Shown in pieces: positions 45,478 through 56,919 of a stretch of DNA of 64,000 bases. The translations under genes were made by a program, and so were the position numbers. The number at the start of each line of letters is the position of its first letter. The stretch's first letter is position 1. Under the pieces are notes generated by a model. The model searched no databases. It was not told the DNA's origin and saw only the letters and a program-made list of their open reading frames with translations. The DNA comes from Sthenelais limicola (lineage: Eukaryota; Annelida; Polychaeta; Phyllodocida; Sigalionidae). The stretch spans positions 111,884,194-111,948,193 of the forward strand of contig OW804096.1 in NCBI GenBank assembly GCA_942159475.1. Reading direction: 5' to 3'.

Positions 45478-45720
45478 GAGCGACCTTGGTGGCTCATATT
45501 GTAGAGTACCAGTAATAGAGAGGTCACGAGTTCGATTCCCACCTGATGCATAATATTACATAGTTGTTGTCTGTGGCCATGTGCTCATATGGCCCCTCGG
45601 TTTCCTTGGCTTGATGTGACAAGGGTAGTTGGAGAAGGTAGCCTTGGCAGCCATGTAATATAGGGAGGTTGTGGGTTCAATACCCACCTGGCGGAGCCAC
45701 TCTTTTCTATACCAGTGGTT
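45478..45720 (+). mobile_element. Dimeric tRNA-derived SINE
   Basis: Module 1 (45480-45548) has GGTGGCTCATATTGTAGAGT as A-box and GGTCACGAGTTCGATTCCC as B-box. Module 2 (45640-45705) has TAGCCTTGGCAGCCATGTAA and GTGGGTTCAATACCCACC, a paired T-arm. Both match the element at 13.38-13.62 kb on the other strand. No tail with coding or LINE-like sequence is obvious. Confidence 0.75.
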
Positions 45721-46314
45721 GCTACAAATAATTACATTAAATTTATATATTCATCATGTCAAATATGAGGCATACATTTTGAATTGAACCAAGTACAATG
45801 TATTTGCCTATGCATTTGCCTCATCTGAATCTATTTGAAATCTTTTCGTGGTCTGCTTTCCTTAAATTTGATGGATCCATCCTCCTCTTCCCATTCCACA
45901 ATGCCCTTCCACATATGCAGCTGCACCATGGAGCTGATATAATTTATTGTACGACAAGAACCAGTGACTCACTCTCAGGGAAAGGTGGTCCAAAGTCACG
46001 TGGATGCAGCATTGTCGTAAACCATAAAACACTGTCCTCGTGACTGCTCTTCACCCGAGTTTGTTTGTTCGTCTGGCCTTCACATTTTATTCACCTGCAA
46101 TGGTAAAGGCGTCACTGTGCTCAATATTGTGACCTTTGGAATAACACTTTTAGCAATAAAACCCCTTCGAATCACCTACAAATGCAGGGTCGGTCTATAG
46201 CGCAGTCACAACGTCTTTTTATTTTTCAAGTTCCAGGTAAACTTGAAAAGTATTTGAATTGTGCATTTTCGTTTTCGTTTCGTCATTACCACATGGCAAT
46301 AAGGAATTGTAACA
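45721..46314. other. Non-coding stretch, no gene supported
   Basis: An 81-codon frame at 45.80-46.04 kb has no motif. A CAAGTT...AACTTG hairpin lies near 46228. Confidence 0.4.
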
Positions 46315-46543
46315 GGGGCCTGTTGTATAAGCAAAGGGAGGAATTGTCTGTGTGAATTCAGGACTTTGCTTTCTTCCCTTCCTTTGATTGGTTGGAATAC
46401 AGATTCCTACCCATCATTGATTGTACATAGGCTACTCCTACCAACTGGGAATTTTACACATAAGAAGGATTATTTTTTTCCTCCCTACAGGGGAAGATAT
46501 TGCCATAAGAATATGGCTTTCCTTAGCTTATGCAACAGGCACC
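46315..46543. mobile_element. MITE, ~229 bp, GGGCCTGTTGTATAAGC ends
   Basis: The left end GGGCCTGTTGTATAAGCAAA then GG pairs with the right end (CCTTAGCTTATGCAACAGGC then ACC) over about 22 bp with three mismatches. No coding frame. Similar terminal words occur at 19018 and 33083. Confidence 0.78.
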
Positions 46544-47254
46544 TAGTGCCTAGTTCAGTATTGGACATATTGATTGAATTGTAAGTGCCAATCGTCAGAC
46601 CAAAGTCATTTATACATGTCTATAATTATGTCCTACTAACTTGATTGTCTATTAGAAAATGTAAAGCCTATTTTTATAAACCTAGTGACCTAGTATGTAG
46701 TATGATTACATTCATTTAAACTTGAAAAGTTTACATCTGTCGTAGACGGTGAGGGTGCAAACTACAACTATTAGTCTGATGATTAGAGAGTAGAATTCCA
46801 CTTGTTGATGCAGGAAGGGCTCTTTTAAAGAACCAACTGATTCTTCTTTTAGCCATCTTTTAGGATGTAGCTGGCCAGTATCGCCGGTGTAACACACCCT
46901 CCTAGGACACAAAAGCCTGGATAGATAGAATGACAAATGGGAGAGCATTATGCCCTCCTGAGTAACCAGCTCGTGTTATCTATGCCTGTGTCTTCACACT
47001 CGCTGACCGCGTCCCGTCCATCTTCGCAGCGCTTCAGTGGGCCTTCAACTAGCGGGTCCCAAATGCTTGATATATGTATTATACAGTATGGAGGGACGGT
47101 CGGGTTGGGTTGCGTCTGTAGTATCGTCTGTTTCTACGTATATGGTACCACTTTAAACATTATCGAGATAGATAAAATCAGGATTCTTTTTAATCGACTG
47201 AAACGTCTTTAATACTTTTTAATTTTAACTGACATGGAATTATTTATGTTTCAG
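46544..47254. other. Non-coding, with Ser-rich open patch at 46.95-47.06 kb
   Basis: At 46972-47066 the frame beginning at ATG 46937 reads LSMPVSSHSLTASRPSSQRF and on, GC-richer than its flanks and exon-like. It has no convincing donor and continues into AT-rich sequence. Confidence 0.25.
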
Positions 47255-47306
47255 GTCGACGACACCATTCTCACTACGCACACATCACTAAAGTCCTCTT
47301 GATCAG
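47255..47306 (+). CDS. Exon-like segment, 52 nt
   Basis: TTATGTTTCAG| precedes and GATCAG|GTGAAA follows. In phase 0 a TGA falls near its end; a second frame is open throughout (RRHHSHYAHITKVLL). It could be a downstream exon of the 44.3-kb candidate, but reading-frame agreement is poor. Confidence 0.22.
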
Positions 47307-47822
47307 GTGAAATACTTTCTTGTCAAAAGTAAGTGTATTAACATATCTTGTCCACAGTTTATTTTCTGGGTATATTTTCTGGGTATAACCTATTCTGACA
47401 TCTAACGATTTCTCTCTCAAGACCTATAGGCATGAGCTTTTAGCTGGTTGTAGTATTTAATATAGTTAACAAACATTTTATTAACATGATTGTTTCCTTT
47501 GGCATTGGGGTGTGTTTTCGTTGAATAAAAAAACAAATCCGTTTAAATCCAACTGACCTCCCTTCTCTGGGTAAGAAAAGTCAGAATCATATTATCCCAC
47601 ATCATTTCTAACTGACTTATTGTGACTCACAGACTCAAGAAGCTAAGGTAAAAATGTCTGTTTAACAGGAAGAGGGCATTGAGGGTCCTGTGTGAAGTCA
47701 GAAAGTAGCTCCTAAAATGTTGACAATGCTCCTCCTCACCGTGTATTATGCACATTGCATGGTCATTTCAAGATTTGGCCATATCTGAAAACTGTGGAAC
47801 TACTACCGCCCCTTGACCTTCA
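47307..47822. other. Non-coding stretch, no gene seen
   Basis: Nothing recognised. Confidence 0.5.
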
Positions 47823-48025
47823 TCAGTGAATATACTATGGAAGACCATATTGGTACATACCATCCCGTCCCGGTCCCGACCCGAAGCCATCCCGACCCGA
47901 AGCCAAGCCGTCCGTCCCGTCCCATCCATCCCGAATTTCACATCAGCATTGGGCAAAATTTCCATTGGGCAGGGGTAACGGAACAGGATGGGATGGGACG
48001 GGACATGGGCCATCAATTCCCACAC
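47823..48025 (+). repeat. CCCGTCCCGGTCCCGAC hairpin repeat, copy 1
   Basis: It begins AGTGAATATACTATGGAAGA with CCATATTGGTACATAC following, runs through a C-rich stretch (CCCGTCCCGGTCCCGACCCG, twice CGACCCGAAGCC), and ends GGGATGGGACGGGACATGGG with CCATCAATTC. The C-rich and G-rich halves can pair as a long hairpin. The inverted homologous copy at 53877-53998 shows it is a dispersed element. Confidence 0.8.
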
Positions 48026-48151
48026 ATCTCTTACCTATGCATGGGTGATTTTTACCAATACACCATTCACAATTGCTTATATATATATGATTATTTATTC
48101 AGGGGCGGATAAGTATTAATCCTACAGCTTCGTGTATATTAAATCATTTGT

Positions 48152-48250
48152 AGGCAATGCAATTACCTTTCATTTGATATATAACACATTATTATAACAT
48201 AAGGCAATGCAATTACCTTTCATTTGATATATAACACATTATTATAACAA
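48152..48250. repeat. Perfect 50-bp tandem duplication
   Basis: AGGCAATGCAATTACCTTTC and the following 30 bp occur at 48152-48201 and again from 48202, identical until the last bases. A recent duplication. Confidence 0.97.
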
Positions 48251-48295
48251 TAATAGAGCATGCGTTACATGATTTTGGGTTTTGGTGGAAATTTT

Positions 48296-48345
48296 GGTAA
48301 TATGTGATGTGTTTCGCGAAAATGAGTCACAAGTCGCAAACTTGT
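48296..48345 (+). repeat. Single end of the 22-kb TIR family
   Basis: GTGATGTGTTTCGCGAAAAT then GAGTCACAAGTCGCAAA matches the termini of the element at 22062-22300. No partner end nearby. Confidence 0.65.
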
Positions 48346-48510
48346 TATTTCTATGTTTTTAAATTTGATACTTTTATTTTTGAAAAAAAGACAACCATCG
48401 CCCAAACTGAACGAACAGCAACACACAATGCATTTCTCTCTTTAAGTCATATACACACTTGTAGTGCTGTGCCCAGTATTGCTAGCTGGCCTTGTTACTA
48501 CTCCGCTATA

Positions 48511-51500
48511 TAGTCCGGGAGCCAGAGGGTTGAACCCCGCAATGTCGGATAAAGTGTTTTTTTTCGCTGTTTCATGTAGCCTAGGGGTAGGTAATCACAA
48601 ATCAGGGGGGTGACCGTTCCCACCTATTGAGCAATTTTAGATATTAACCCTTTTATCCCGGTCATGCCAATATACCCCAAATACAGGATTTTATAGGATT
48701 CATAGCATTCATTTATTCTGATCTGAATAGTGCACTTTGTGACACCTTTTTGAAATTTGGTATGCTGTTAGAACAGGTCATAAGGTTTTTAAAAATCACT
48801 GGCTACAAGTTGGGGGAGAACCCTGGTGGCCGGTAGCTGCAAAATTCAAAATGGCTGCCACCAAACATCAAATGCACCATAGTTTGGCTTCTACTGGCTG
48901 GATTTTCAAGTGTGATACCACTTTTCAGATGTTTTTAAGTATGAGAAATTCATTTCTGTGGACTGTATTGAGTTTCAAGGTCATTTCAAGGTCAGAATCC
49001 AACATGGCTGCTGCCATGAAACTAGAATGTCATAGCTCAGCTCCAATTAACCACACATACTTCTGTAACACCAGTTTTAATGTGTTTTCAGGAGTGAGGA
49101 AACTATTTCTAAAGTCATTTCTCTCTTTTGAGGTCATTTTCTAGGTCAAAATCCAATATGGCTGCCATTGAGGGGCAAGAATGTAATATCTCAGCTGCTA
49201 TTTGCACTATAACTGTGTTAGTGAGGTAGCTTGAGGCCAGATTTGAGATAGATGTGGATGGATCAAAGGGCCAAATTTACCCCACATGCTGTCCATGTAC
49301 TTTATGATTTCTATATGAACTACTCTTGTATATTATGGTGGCCATCTTGGATTTCCAAGGTCACCATTATGTAAAAACCTATATCTACCAATATCTCAGC
49401 TTCTAAACTACTCAGGATCACCATCTTGGTGTCTAAACATACATTTTCTGGGTCAAGGAATACAACTACACCATTTAGAAAAGGGCTAGATTGGTTTTAG
49501 TAACACACAATTTGTATTTGACAATATATTCTCATTAGGCACATGCTATTTAACGTTGCCTCACTTCTCAAAATGACAAATAGAAGAGTTCAGTGCAGTA
49601 CTGACTGTCTTCATTTATAGACCAGCCCAAACCTTCTTGACTAGATGAAGTGTTCCATTCCAGAAGTTGGAAATATTGAGCACCAACCTCCATTTAGAAG
49701 CACCACTACTTGCCTTTACCAAAGAATGTAGACTTGAAACCCCAGGCAAGTAATTGTAGATCTAGCATTGATGTGATGATTTCTAAAGTTCTTGCCTGTA
49801 CAAAGGCCATTACCAGCTTACTCATAATCACATTGTGCCATGCATTGATCAGTTCCTCAATAAAAGATTTGTGACTCCAGATTGTTGGTTGGGTCATGCA
49901 CAAAGTCAGCCAGATTGGTTGTTCTTATCACTTTTCTCAAAGACCCTTATCTTACTAAGTTCAACACCTTTTTTGAGTTCTCTAGTTGTTTTAAAAGACC
50001 TGACCATCATGCTTAAGAAATATTATAGTGTTATCAATAGGAAGCAAGTGCAGCACATCAACTCCATCAAGAAACATCACATTAAGGATGGTACCCTTGG
50101 TGTGAATGTTCAGCAGATTAGATGTCTTTCTGAAGTACAATTTTTCACCATCTAATAGGGCAGAGGCAAGGGATTCTGAAAGCGGAAGGATTCCCAGTCA
50201 AACTGACTATATACCCCAAGACCACTTGACCATTTCATTATATTGTGTATGGGCTTTATAAATTGGTATATTCAAGAATTTATTGGCAGATTTGTGAAAA
50301 TCCCAGTGACTGTGCTAGTCAGACTCTTTGAGAATGGATGGAGGTTGGTAATCTCTCCATGTCTCAGATGTGTATTGAGATCCACCATGAGATTTCGATT
50401 ACATTGTCCAATCCACAGTGGCAAAATGTTCATCTTTCTTGGTTGGGTCATGCAAAATGTCAGCTGGGGTGTTCTAGAACAACATGATCATAGAGCCAGT
50501 ACCTTCATGTCTTCAATGTGCAATGTGATGAAGATAAGGCATAGGTGTTCCATGTTGTGAACAGCATCCCAACACTTGAATATTGGACTCTATTACACCA
50601 TTTCCTGCCTCCATGGTTCCATTGATAAGTACCTTTTTGGAGAAGGGGAGGGGACCAGCCAGAGCTTTGCAAGAGCCAAAACAGCCACATTACATGGTTT
50701 TTAACAAGAGTCACAAGTGGCTGATTATGCAATGGCTGATTTTGCAAGTGCATTCTTCCATTGAAATCCCTCCAAGTAGTCTCTGTAATCTTATCTCACT
50801 GTTATTATGTACAGTCCACCCGACATGGATATGAATCTTTCTTCTCCAGGGATGTGAACTTATTATTAGTATTGGTGATATTACTTCGGAATGAATTAAT
50901 AGATGTTACTGTTTGGTTATCACTACTATAATAAAGAAAGTATAACACAGCTCACATAGCCATTTTAAATGTCAGGTATGATATATATAAATGTCTTTCA
51001 TAGGTATGTCAGACAAGAAATGTACAATAAAAGAACAACTGTAAGGTGGAAAAAGAATGTAGCCCAATGCAGCACATTCATTCTATGTCTGATCATTATT
51101 ATTGTAGCTGCTCTCTTGTAGAAAATGGGCCAGAACTATGTATTCATGTGGGCCATGTTATCTGTGGACAGTGGGGCCTACAGTGAACTGCAGTAGGTAT
51201 GTCAAAGAGTGAAAGAGAATGTGGTACAATGTGGGCATGTTGGAAGTGCACTAAAGTCTCCTGTTGCCAATTTTGAGAAGTGAGGAAAGCTTAAACGGCC
51301 AAAAGGGCCTGATGAGAATATACTGTGAAATACAGTTGTTAAAGCCAATCTGGTCTTTTTTTAAATGATATAGTTGTATTCCTTGACCCAGAAAATGTAT
51401 GTTTAGACACCAAGATGGTGACCCTGGGTGGCTTAGAAGCTGAGATATTGGTAGATATAGGTTTTTACATAATGGTGACCTTGGAAATCCAAGATGGCCA

Positions 51501-52338
51501 CCATAATATACAAGAGTGGTTCATATAGAAATTATAAAGTACATGGACAGCATGTGGGGTAAATTTGGCCCTTTGATCCATCCACATCTATCTCAAATCT
51601 GGCCTCAAGCTACCTCACTAACACAGTTATTGTGCAAATAGCAGCTGAGATATTACATTCTTGCCCCTCAATGGCAGCCATATTGAATTTTGACCTAGAA
51701 AATGACCTCAAAAGAGAGAAATGACTTTAGAAATAGTTTCCTCACTCCTGAAAACACATTAAAACTGGTGTTACAGAAGTATGTGTGGTTAATTGGAGCT
51801 GAGCTATGACATTCTAGTTTCATGGCAGCAGCCATGTTGGATTCTGACCTTGAAATGACCTTGAAACTCAATACAGTCCACAGAAATGAATTTCTCATAC
51901 TTAAAAACATCTGAAAAGTGGTATCACACTTGAAAATCCAGCCAGTAGAAGCCAAACTATGGTGCATTTGATGTTTGGTGGCAGCCATTTTGAATTTTGC
52001 AGCTACCGGCCACCAGGGTTCTCCCCCAACTTGTAGCCAGTGATTTTTAAAAACCTTATGACCTGTTCTAACAGCATACCAAATTTCAAAAAGGTGTCAC
52101 AAAGTGCACTATTCAGATCAGAATAAATGAATGCTATGAATCCTATAAAATCCTGTATTTGGGGTATATTGGCCTGACCAGGATAAAAGGGTTAATATCT
52201 AAAATTGCTCAATAGGTGGGAACGGTCACCCCCCTGATTTGTGATTACCTACCCCTAGGCTACATGAAACAGCGAAAAAAAAAACTTTATCCGACATTGC
52301 GGGGTTCAGCCCAAAAATGGCCTTTGGCTCCCGGACTA
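48511..52338. mobile_element. 3.8-kb DNA transposon with ~1.06-kb inverted arms
   Basis: The left arm (48511-49576) starts TAGTCCGGGAGCC. The right arm (51275-52338) is its complement, ending GGCTCCCGGACTA. Arms match at nearly every base over long stretches, with a few substitutions and small indels, so the element is young or its arms have been homogenised. ATA flanks both ends (48508-48510, 52339-52341) and may be a 3-bp target duplication. Within each arm, diverged units of about 153-155 bp are marked by ATGGCTGCC-type words (48851, 49003, 49158). The 1.7-kb centre has only broken frames. The superfamily was not recognised; such long arms suggest a transposase supplied in trans. Confidence 0.93.
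49700..50600 (-). pseudogene. Decayed protein remnant in transposon centre
   Basis: On the minus strand, protein-like blocks occur in changing frames with several stops between them: around 50583-50505, 50440-50230, 50170-49990 and 49903-49706. Examples are ATVDWTM and SQYTSETWRDYQPP in one block and NVMFLDGVDVLHLLP in another. The pattern suggests a long-dead coding sequence carried by the element, transposase or passenger. I cannot assign a family. Confidence 0.4.
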
Positions 52339-52341
52339 ATA

Positions 52342-52741
52342 TGTGCACTGGATAAAGTGACCTTATAATCCACTAGGGGTTTTCAGGGCAGTGCTGTATA
52401 TATAGACCACTAGAGGTCAATCTTATGCACTGCAGCCTTGTATTTGTAATTACTACTGTATTGTCTTATGTTATATGTACTCTGTGTTCTCTGTGTAACA
52501 TGTATATTGTAATGTGACACCCTATGTGTGGTGTATGTCTTTTATACACTAGTCTCTGTGTGGCTAGTTGGGTCAGGTTCAGTACTGCCTCCTGTAGTAC
52601 TGGCCTCCTGAGGTGTTTTTGGAGTGTTTACAGAGAGAGATTGTGGAATAAAGGAGAAAGGCTAGCAAGGACTGAAGGACCTGGGTTCTGTGTTTTAGTA
52701 TTCGCGTTCCGAGCGTATCTGAATTAATACTAGACACTACA
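52342..52741 (+). mobile_element. Solo-LTR-like block
   Basis: It starts TGTGCACTGG and ends ACTAGACACTACA. It has a TATA-like CTGTATATATAGACC (about 52394), a polyadenylation signal (GAATAAAGGAGAAAGG, about 52645) and a compact 3' part, the layout of a Gypsy-type LTR (U3-R-U5). No primer-binding site, gag or pol follows. A target duplication could not be confirmed, and the left edge abuts the transposon end, so its borders are uncertain. Confidence 0.4.
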
Positions 52742-53576
52742 CACTATAACTTTGTGAAACATATTTTAACCTTGTCTACCATGCTAATATTAGACAGAAA
52801 TATATCATGAAATTTAAAATATTCCAGTTGTTGGTAGTAGAAATGTACTGCTAGATTAGTGGATAGTGTAAAAAGGATACCAGTATATTTAATTGACTTT
52901 ATTCCGCAATAGGTATGAAATCTAAATGAGAGCTTAAATAAGATAGCTGTTTCACCATGCATGTATTAAAGATAAAGGATTAGCGCTGGTCGGCGACCAG
53001 GGGTAGCTAAACGTGTTTAGCCTTGCTGGGCATTTCTCATGTTTATACTTGTTGCTATAATGTTTATGGTTGCCTTGACCGATCATGTGACCAAGGGGTG
53101 CCTGGTCTCCTCCAATGGTAGCCGAGGTAAAAGGGAATCTCCTAGTAGACCCCTAGGCTACCATTGGTACCCGTATGTAATATTGAACATAAATATTTGT
53201 GTATTGGACTGTAGAAATCAGTCAGGTTTGAACCTTTGAATACATACCTACCCTGTATATGTACCTATGATTTAATACAAGAAACTTCATATCTCTTGAA
53301 CTCTTATTCTTCATTATTCCCTGAATGTTATTTTAACAATAGTGATAAAATCATGTTTAATCATTGGATAACTTTGCGAATATAATTACAAAATATAAAT
53401 GGAATTTATATTTGTCCGATATGTTGTTTATGAACGTATGAACGCGATTAGCCTTACATAAGGGATATTTATCCCAATGCATTTTTAATCCTTGCATTTA
53501 TATGGGCGATTTTATTTTGGCAAAAGTCTTTGGATACCAATGTCAGGGTAGAAAAACTAAGATTTATGAAACAGAA
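52742..53576. other. Non-coding, with two hairpins at 53.0-53.17 kb
   Basis: GCTAAACGTGTTTAGC at 53006-53021 is a tight hairpin. CCAATGGTAGCC (53112-53123) pairs perfectly with GGCTACCATTGG (about 53155-53166) across about 30 nt. No gene seen. Confidence 0.6.
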
Positions 53577-53836
53577 ATGGGGGAGGGGGAAGGCAGATGG
53601 AGGGTGGGGGTGAGGGAGGGGGAGAAAGGAGGAGAACGTGGGGAGGGCGGTGCTCGTACATGACAAGCTATGACAGATAGAGAGGGGGAGAGAGGGGGAA
53701 AGAGAGAAAGAGTGAGGCGGGGCAGGATGGAGAGGAGAGAGAGTATACTCATGGGAAAACTAGGCATGTTTGCGTGTTGTGGGGGTGGGAGTGGGAGAGG
53801 AGGGGTGAGGGAGAGGGAGAGAGGGAGAGAAAAGTT
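53577..53836. repeat. Purine-rich GA/GGA tract
   Basis: A continuous A/G-rich strand with GGGGGAGG, GAGAGGGGGAGAGAGG and similar words. No Helitron terminus was found beside it, unlike the tract at 32.1-32.6 kb. Confidence 0.9.
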
Positions 53837-53876
53837 GGCTGATGATTCAAACCAATAGAATCCAAATTAAGCATAA

Positions 53877-53998
53877 GAATTGATGTCCCTGGTCCGTCCC
53901 GGTCCCAACGTTGTCCTCGCCCGTCCTGAAGTTGTCCCGCACCGGGACGGGACGGGTCGTATGTACCAATACGGTCTTCCATAATATTCACTCCCGCC
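53877..53998 (-). repeat. Hairpin repeat, copy 2 (inverted relative to 47.8 kb)
   Basis: On the minus strand it begins AGTGAATATTATGGAAGACC then GTATTGGTACATACGACCC, runs CCGTCCCGTCCCGGTGCGGG, and ends GGGACCGGGACGGACCAGGG then ACATCAATT. Ends match the 47.8-kb copy; the GC-rich middle is shorter and rearranged. Confidence 0.8.
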
Positions 53999-55019
53999 TC
54001 GAATCCCGGGTAGTTCTGTATATGTATTGTATAGCGCGTCCTCATATAATGTTCAGCGTTAATTATGGAGCAGAACAGAGTAACCGTCCATGTGGATTCA
54101 AGTGGAATAACTTCCTAAGTCCAAACTGATGGAGAAAGAAATGAGTAGCAAAAGCAAATTATGTATTTTCGGGTATTTTGTTTGGGTGAGTGTTTGTGTT
54201 TGCGCAAATTTTTCCAGATGATAAAACACAATTATTACATTAATTCCACCCCATCGATCATTTGCCGTCGCACTACTATGATATACATTATATATAGTGT
54301 ACGTCTTATGAACTTAACTGGTGAGTGATCAGTAAAATAGCTATATGGATCTCAGTGCAAATGGAAGACAGGATTTAGAAGACGTTTTCCTAAATCACAT
54401 ACCCTTCACATTTCCCTGATTACCGTGAGAATCTTTTTTTTTTGTTTTTTGTTTTTTAAAGATTTTATTTTGACTGGGGTAACATCTCCTAGGTATACCC
54501 AGGGTTTTCCAATGGTCCCAGTTTTTACAGAAAGTTAGGGACAAAGGTGGATTAAAGTAAGAAAGAGAGGATATAATAAACAAATAACAATTCAAACATT
54601 TGTTAACTCACTAATCATCGATATCTTTGTGGATATTACTTTATAATAGTCGTAATTTAGCCCTCAGGAATATTAGGATTAGCTCCAATTTTTCTCCGCA
54701 TATAATATATGATATATATTTGCCGAAACAGTCAAAAGTCCGAAGTAAATACGTAAATGATTCCTGAAACCATCCATTTTCGGTTGTGGATAAGTAATTA
54801 ATGGATTGTGGAAATGCCCTTGAATAAACGTCCATAACATATTGGTTCTGGTCTGCCGTTCGTGGGATGCTGCCAAGTCCCAAAGAAGCACTCTGTCTTA
54901 GGTTACAGTTGTAAATTCGATTTTTTCTTATATCTACAGTGCGCCTGGACATACGAACGCCTCTTATTTTATGGCCGACCAGTGATATTCAACCGTTAAT
55001 TATGTTTAAATCGTGGGGG
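53999..55019. other. Non-coding stretch, no gene supported
   Basis: Minus-strand frames at 54.64-54.95 kb (103 codons) have no motif or splice context. An oligo-T stretch lies at 54433-54459. Confidence 0.4.
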
Positions 55020-55125
55020 TTGGGGGCGGGGGGGGGGGGCCAGGATTTTTCTACCTAGGTTCTAGAAGATATCCGTGACGTGTACGAATAAAGAATACTT
55101 TGAATTGAATATTCTTTATCTTGCC
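55020..55125. repeat. G tract plus LINE-tail-like hairpin
   Basis: A 12-G run at 55028-55039. GAATAAAGAATACTTTGAAT then TGAATATTCTTTAT forms an 11-bp hairpin and resembles a retroposon 3' tail. Confidence 0.5.
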
Positions 55126-56919
55126 ATGAAGTACAAAGGCGAGTATACGCCTGACTATTCGTCAGTTCTCCATGTGTCTGACATAGAAAAATATGACAAT
55201 AACCGTAAAAGGTAATTGAATAATATTCCTGCCTATAGAGTTCTCCTGGACTAATTCAGTGCTATTACCCTGATTAAAATGATTGCCTCGACCATTAACA
55301 TGTTATTTATGTAATCATGGTTTCTGAATACAAGTATCATGTTAATATATATAATATAGGCAGGAACTACATTAGGTTTATCAAAGTACCTATAAGTACC
55401 CATATCTGATTGGGAAAAATATGTTTTATACTGAGGAAATCACAACTCGAAGTGAAGTCAATGTCACCTCTGATATCATGAACAGTTATTATGTACATCT
55501 GTAACGATGCTCTGCATTATTGAGCTTTATTATTGTATATTGGTGTTTTATTTAATATTAAATTCTACTTCATACTTCATATTATACTAGTTAGCTTCTC
55601 TAATAACCTAGCAAACGATCCTTTTAAGTTAAGGGCTAGAAGAGCTGGATCTTATCCGGAAGCCAGCTTACCCATTTGGCATCCCCTTTACCTGTAAAAC
55701 TTGGCAAATAAGTATATTCCAATCCAATCCAAGCCTGATGCGATATCTAGATTCAGCTATCGTGAGGAATATATACAACATACAGAAATCATTATTGCAA
55801 ATATCCGTTATATTGTTGGAGTACAGCATGTAGTAATTTGTCTGCAGTATTTGACGAATTCACGTATTAGTGGACTGGAGTGGAAGTCGATTTAAAGATT
55901 TTGAATTATATGGTTTATTCACGATTGATTTTCTTACGTAATGTATTACCGGAGTCACTTTCTCAGGAAAAGAGTACGTCCGAATCCATTTCAACAGCAC
56001 AGGTTGATCACCGCAGATCATTACGGTTATTATTCATTTGTTGCATCAATACTACTTTCGCTCAGTCAAATTATATAATTATTTATTAATATATGAGGCA
56101 TGAGTTTATGTGAAGTTTGATAGGAAAGATGTTCTACTCATTCATTCCCAACGACATGATTTTCCCTATTCCCGTGGGAATTGGTTATTTATAAATTTGG
56201 TTAGAACATTAAATATCTTGACCCACAATTATATACTTTTACTTCCATTACGTTTCCTGGAGTTCAATTACTCAAATATAGGCCCTCCTTCCTGACCTTT
56301 CTATTCAGGGTTGTTTAGAGTATCAGTGTTGGTGTCACATTAGAACCGTCCATGGCTGAATGTTTAGGCTGTATATTGCACACATATACGCAGTCAGGGA
56401 TAGTGATGGTATGCATTATTGAAACCTCTTATCGACCCTTTGGACTCAACACGTCAATACATCAGCCTAGCACACAGTCGGGATTCCTTGAGGTTATATG
56501 ACGTTATTCGTCATAATACCACTACGGAAAACCGTTACGCATATATATATTAATATGCTTGGCACAAATGCCTCTGTCACCTGAATCCTTAACGTATGAA
56601 ACGGTATGCTATTTTATCATAAATTAGAAAAGACCATGCGCCTCTCACATCGTTTCCATCATTGACACCAGTACACCCGGTTGCTCGTACGTACACGAGT
56701 GGTATCTGTCCTAATAACTTCTCGCTAACCCCTAACTGCATTGAGATATTGTGGTTTAGTTATCATCCTTCATGTACTTCACAGTGAGAATTAGCCCACT
56801 AATTCGATGACTACCTTAGTTACCGCTCGTTAATTCTTGTCCCTTGCACGATCATGCACAGGGCAAGTCATTATAAATGCCAGCAAGATCTTAACAAACT
56901 TTATATTTCAAAATTATTA
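55126..56919. other. Non-coding stretch, no gene supported
   Basis: Several 60-70-codon plus-strand frames follow one another at 55.7-56.3 kb, but without shared phase, motifs or good splice sites. Confidence 0.35.

Noticed and set aside
48851..49144. 97-codon frame, repeated identically at 51695-51988 on the other strand
   Set aside because: It is duplicated because it lies in the inverted arms. The sequence is made of diverged ~153-bp non-coding repeats with no splice or domain evidence.
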